Part shown: piece after piece, positions 60,131-64,000 of the stretch | How positions within the stretch are numbered: position 1 is the stretch's first letter | Layout of the letters: each line of letters starts with the position of its first letter | DNA from: Neostapfia colusana | Lineage: Eukaryota > Streptophyta > Magnoliopsida > Poales > Poaceae | NCBI GenBank assembly: GCA_030760725.1 | Contig: JASWHV010000001.1 | Location: forward strand, 72,685,683-72,749,682 | Direction of reading: 5' to 3' | Length of the DNA stretch: 64,000 bases | Translations under genes and position numbers: made by a program | The notes under the pieces: model-generated | What the model was told of the DNA's origin: nothing | The model's input: only the letters and a program-made list of their open reading frames with translations | The model's database searches: none

Positions 60131-60135
60131 CAAAG
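60131..60135. repeat. Target-site duplication of B, right (CAAAG)
   Basis: Partner of 30117-30121. Confidence 0.9.
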
Positions 60136-60375
60136 TTCCTGGAGGCCCTGCTGTGCAAGCAACACAGATGCGAACTAGCCGCAGAAGCGGTCACGGCAGC
60201 AGTGCCTACCTCGGTTCCCCGACCCACAGCAGGGATCATGCCCGACCAGTCCTCAACCAATCCCCTAACGGCAACGAGGCTGGAAGATGCTCACCCCGGG
60301 GGCTCAGCAAGGACAGCATCCGCACACCCCCTAACAACTAAAAGGGAACGCCGTCCATCACAAAACATAGCCTAG
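60136..60375 (+). pseudogene. Element T gag-pro frame, end after B insertion
   Basis: Continues the T frame that was split at 30121 (the PGPKGVITEDAK segment) for about 80 codons to TAG 60373-60375. In Tat elements this is the spacer between protease and RT. Here no RT follows: the next 430 bp are non-coding and then the antisense gene begins. Either pol was deleted from this copy or T was a gag-protease-only derivative. Confidence 0.65.
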
Positions 60376-60813
60376 GCATCACTGTTTGTATCTGGAAACA
60401 CCGAGTCGGGCAGACATAATATATAGATGTCAGCATTTGCTTTTCCTTCCCTCCTTTTGACTCCCTGCAGGCCGATCCTCTTCCCCCCTTGCGGGAAAAC
60501 AAGACATGATCTCTGGCGCCACAAAATTCTCAAGAAAGCACCGCACGACAGAAGGAACGAACTGGCCCTCGCGCAGCGCTTGAGGGATGCTCACCCGCTT
60601 AGGGTTCAGACACGCCATTCAAAAACTTCCAGACCCCCATCACAAATCCTCCACCATCTGAATCACCTTCCCCACCATTTATAACACACAGCTTGAGACA
60701 TCAAAAGGTTCTTTTTTATATAAAAAGGATAATAGGGAGTTACAGCTCGAGCATGTCGCAAGGACAAAACAAAAATATATATCAAGAGCCCTTGTACAAA
60801 ATAGAAGTCTTGA
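60376..60813 (+). other. T non-coding spacer before the antisense gene
   Basis: No domain recognised on either strand. It includes a C-rich stretch (60460-60510) and an AT-rich stretch with TTTTTTATATAAAAAGG (60710-60726). It would hold the 3' untranslated region of the antisense transcript. Confidence 0.4.
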
Positions 60814-63539
60814 CTAAGGGGAAGAGCCGCCTGGGCTCCTGTGCTGATCCACCTCCTCCTTGATCACCTTTACTGGGACAAGCTCGGCCAAGGAGAACGC
60901 GGCAGAAGCAACCGCGACACCAAACCCCTGGGGGTCTGTGGCTAGCCTGTCTTCGCGAAAACCATGAAGGAGCTGAAGGTCAATGGCAGGACAGTGGGAT
61001 AACGCAATGTCTAGGGCGACCTGAGCCCCGCAGAAGACCCTGGCGTCCCCGACGGCCTGCCGCCGACCTTCGACATGGCTTGGCGTAAGATCCAGTTGGC
61101 CGGCATGCTCATCTCCGAACCGGTCCCCGAGTACCAAGTCACAAATGGACCGACCGGAATCCCAAAGTCTGGCAAGCTCTGACTGAACCGTCGTGAACTA
61201 CTCGAGAACCTGCCGGAGCCATGACTTCAGGGAAGCGGAGCCTGCGGAGGTGGTCACCAGCGGCAGACCCAGCATCTGGTCACAAGCCGTGGCGACCGAA
61301 CCCCGGGTCCTCTCCAATATCCGCTACGTGGCAGAAAACTGAGCACGAAGATCCCAGATGCTCCCCTCCTGAGCCTTGACCACATCCTCAGTGTGCGCAA
61401 CACGCCCCCGCGTCTCTGCGCAAAGCATATCACGAGACAATCAGACCAATGCAAGGCCACGCGGCCAGAATAAAGGGGAGAAGGAAAGCCAACCTGTAAT
61501 TTGGTCATTTGCCTCCCCCACGGCGGCCCATGCTTCCTGAATCTCTCAGTCGTGGTTCGTCAACTCATCCGCAGCCCAGGCCGCACCCTACCGGGCAGCC
61601 TCGGCAGAAGCTCCGAAGCCGGCGAGCTTGGTGGCTGACGACTCCGTTTCCTCAACTGCGACTGCCTACGCTCGGGCTGTCTCCCCTGCAGCAGCCCGGC
61701 CCCTCTCGAGCTCTTCCTGCACCTTGGCCAACTCAGCCTCCACATGGCGTCCACGGCCTTCACTCTCGCAAAGAAGTGGTGTCTCCTCGGAAGCCCGACG
61801 AGCCAGTTCCTGCTAAAAAAGGAACCTTTCGTCAAAACCCGAGACTTCCACCAAAAGGAAAGATGAGAAGAAAAGAGATCTCACCAGCCCGTCGGGAAGC
61901 ACCCTTCGCAGCTGCTCGAGCACGACGCCAGGCGCCCACATTCTGCCGAGATACCCGACCGAACATCGGTGAACTGGGAGCAGAAGAAGTCCATATCCTC
62001 ATCCTCCCACCTCTTCTCATCGGACCCCAAGGCGTCGCCAGACTCAGCTCTGACATCCCCCTCGCCCAACGTCGCCGGTCACTCCGGCATCGGAAGTCGG
62101 CACGAGATGAACAGGACCGAGCCCCTCATGGCGGGTTCGGAGTCATCATGAGCCACCTCCATCAACCGCCGAGCCAGAAGCCCGGAGGGGCCTTCCTTCT
62201 ATCGCCTCAACCACCGGCGACACGACTCTCCTTGCCGAGCCCTCGCATGGAGCGACGAAGCTTGGAGGAATGCCGATCGTAAGGTCAGGCCTCCTACACA
62301 AGGGCACGAGTCATGGACTTTACTAAAAAGAAGACAATGTGACAAGAAAAAGATAAAAGGTTACCTTCTTGATCGTTGAAGGATGGCACACAACTCAAAC
62401 AGCGAATCCGTATCGCCTGGGGAAGGCGAAATGGCAGCCAGCCGCCAAACAGGAGACTGAGCTACCACCTGGACAGCATCCGGAGAAGGAACGACCCGAA
62501 CCTCCAAGCTTCGAGCACCAAAGGACATAGAGGCACACTCCACATTATCTGACAGCCCGGGCTCGGCGCTCGACTGACCTCCCTCCGACGCTCGACCACC
62601 CGCCAGCCTTGTCCCCACGCTCGAGACTACGGGCCTCACGATCAGTCGAACATCCGGGAGCCAGTCTGCCAACGAGCCGGCGACACGCTCCTCACAGATG
62701 AATCCAGAAAGATCGGCACCTGCCATCTTCTTCAACTCCCGATCGTGAGCAGGCTCGGCCACTCGCTTCCCTGTCATTGGAGCGACAGAGGCCAGAATTC
62801 TGGCCACATCGCTATCGCTTTCCTCCGAGTCACTATCTTTCTACGATGAAGACTCCGGGGTGGCCTCGCTAGCCACGCGAGCCATGCGGCTCCCCTCTCG
62901 CTCCAAGCTTGATGAGCCTTCGGTTCGTCTTTCTTCTTCTTTTGGGTGGCTTCCCGAGCGGCCCTCAACGCCCGCTTCTCCCGGTCCTTGGGGACCTTGG
63001 GGAGGCTGACAATACCCCACAGACCACGGGAGTTAGGTCGAGCCACATTGAGAGGGGTCGGCCCGGGGAGCATGGCTCACTAGCGTCCGGCCCCAAGATG
63101 CTCTGAAAGCACAGAGACAATTCCTCCCGAGAAAGCTCTTCGCCCAACTCCCGAGTCGGGTCACTCGGCCCCCTGTAGCAATTCCGGGTGTGTGGTCCAT
63201 CACGGATGGGCAGCACCCTCCGCCTGAGAAAGGTCTGAAGAAGATGAGCACCCGAGGGACCACCCGCCTTCAGCTATCTTACATGCCCGAGGATCGGCTC
63301 GAGCTTGTCCATCTCCCTCCTCGGAGGCCCCCACTTCCAGGGGTCCTGGTCCTTGGGAAGCCTGCCCGAAATAGACGGAAGGGCGGGAGCATCGTTCCTG
63401 ATGTAGAACCACTGGCGCTCCCACCCAGCAGGAAGAGGGGGCTGGCGCACGCCGACAAACTCCTTTCGCCCCTGGCGCAGATCGATGATGGCGCCCCCCA
63501 CGGACTGGAACGGGACTTGGTTGGACGATGGTCGCACTT
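60814..63539 (-). pseudogene. Element T antisense ORF (aORF), degraded
   Basis: Minus-strand gene, as known for Tat-lineage elements, whose aORF protein has no proven role. N-terminal part (63539 to ~62990): an AGWERQWFYIRNDAP motif and an RRRVLPIRDGPHTRN segment, typical of the plant 'putative gypsy type transposon' family (PF04195, from memory), with one TAG at 63274. Next a Lys/Arg-rich helix (KVPKDREKRALRAAREATQK, frameshifted), an acidic Ser/Asp run (~62830), a low-complexity part (62807-62361), a coiled coil (61816-61494) and a C-terminal helical part (61415-60814). A 78-bp GT-AG intron (61493-61416) joins coiled-coil codons in frame, and another GT-AG pair lies near 61885/61816. At least six stops are present. 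Its start is cut off by F. Confidence 0.6.
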
Positions 63540-64000
63540 TGTGAAATCCCCAAAATCTTAGCAAGTTAAATCAGCTAAACAATACTTAGGAAAATGGAGG
63601 GAATTAAAACTTTTGAATACTATGTTGTGAGATCAAAGTTTTAACTGAAAACAAGAGTTTAGCAATTAAAAATCACCATCTGATCTCACAGTTCGAATCA
63701 GTAGGAGCAAACTAGGAGGCTACCAAATTTCATAAAAAATTGGAGCTAATTCATTTGTATAAAAGGTTAAGTATTGCTTAAGTAGAATTCCATATTCAAT
63801 TCTGAATGCTACTTGCAAACATTCAAAACATGTAGAATTAAATCAACCATTAGGTTCTCCATATCTCAAATAGTATCCCTGCCAAATTTCATTGAATTTG
63901 GAGATGGTTTACTATTTATTGGGAATTAAGTAAAAGAGAATTCAAATTTGAATTCAAACATTAGTTTCAAATTACAACTTCATCCAAATCCAAATTTGGT
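63540..64000 (+). mobile_element. Element F, start of an LTR
   Basis: TGTGAAATCCCC begins an LTR of the A/B/C type (AATTAAAACTTTTGAAT block as in A and C) that interrupts the T aORF. Only 461 bp lie in the window. CACTT (63535-63539) is the expected target copy. Whether it is a solo LTR or a full element cannot be seen. Confidence 0.75.

Noticed and set aside
61509..62282. 257-codon plus-strand frame
   Set aside because: Lies opposite the aORF coiled-coil region; Pro/Ser/Arg-rich composition is typical of the complement of that coding sequence.
63227..63285. 48- or 59-bp GT-AG intron in the aORF N-terminal part
   Set aside because: Too short for a plant intron, and the 48-bp version is 16 in-frame codons interrupted only by one TAG; simple readthrough matches the family better.
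1..64000. Host genes, rRNA, CRISPR, prokaryotic operons
   Set aside because: Every segment is accounted for by LTR retrotransposon or SINE sequence; no other coding signature, spaced repeats or rRNA motifs seen.

Overview
The window is a heterochromatic retrotransposon nest from a plant, most probably a grass (Poaceae). Two signs point there: a Tat/RIRE2-like Ty3/gypsy element carrying an antisense ORF, and a SINE whose body resembles the grass Au family. I found no host gene, rRNA, CRISPR array or bacterial feature. Nearly every long open frame is either a broken retrotransposon gene or a chance frame in a long GC-rich LTR. Element names (A, B, C, D, E, E', F, G, T, Y) are local to this report.

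The whole window lies inside one old Tat-like element, T (+ strand): a 5' LTR piece at 5643-5770, the LTR remainder from 8360, gag-protease at 27589-30121 continuing at 60131-60375, and an antisense gene (aORF, - strand) at 60814-63539. T has no RT, RNase H or integrase between protease and aORF. Its LTR was hit by E (4633-5642), itself hit by G (456-4632), and by Y (5771-8359, a - strand solo LTR, TSD CCCGA). The interval from mid-Y through the T LTR into early gag was then tandemly triplicated (period about 2.15 kb, from 7801). Element A (12520-26768, +, TSD GTTTT, LTRs about 4.03 kb) inserted into the third unit. Element B (30122-60130, -, TSD CAAAG, LTRs about 3.76 kb) split T's protease region. 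Element C (36997-53164, +, TSD ATGAT) split B's pol. C is hollowed out: its 5' LTR is cut by an inverted E-type LTR (E') and its 3' LTR by element D (38911-49489, +), which carries a SINE (46234-46402, 11-bp TSD). F starts at 63540 inside T's aORF and runs off the window.

A, B, C, D and G share an initiator-Met tRNA primer site (where visible), one pol plan (gag with or without CCHC, protease, RT, RNase H, integrase, chromodomain-like C-terminus) and LTRs of 3.7-5 kb. I read them as Tekay/Del-like chromoviruses. All coding regions carry stops or frameshifts, so none is autonomous as it stands.

The most interesting signal is inside the LTRs. Diverged LTR families (A, C, Y, and in part E, E', B, D, G) share an ordered module: a conserved AG/GCAAG element that fits a GC-type splice donor, about 1.05-1.2 kb, a short hairpin whose arms covary between families, 24-31 nt, a strong CAG/TAG acceptor, then in five copies a short acidic reading frame beginning Gly-Glu-x-Tyr. 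In A, C and Y the two exons join in the same phase. This looks like a small spliced gene carried in the LTR, and is the best candidate here for something undescribed.
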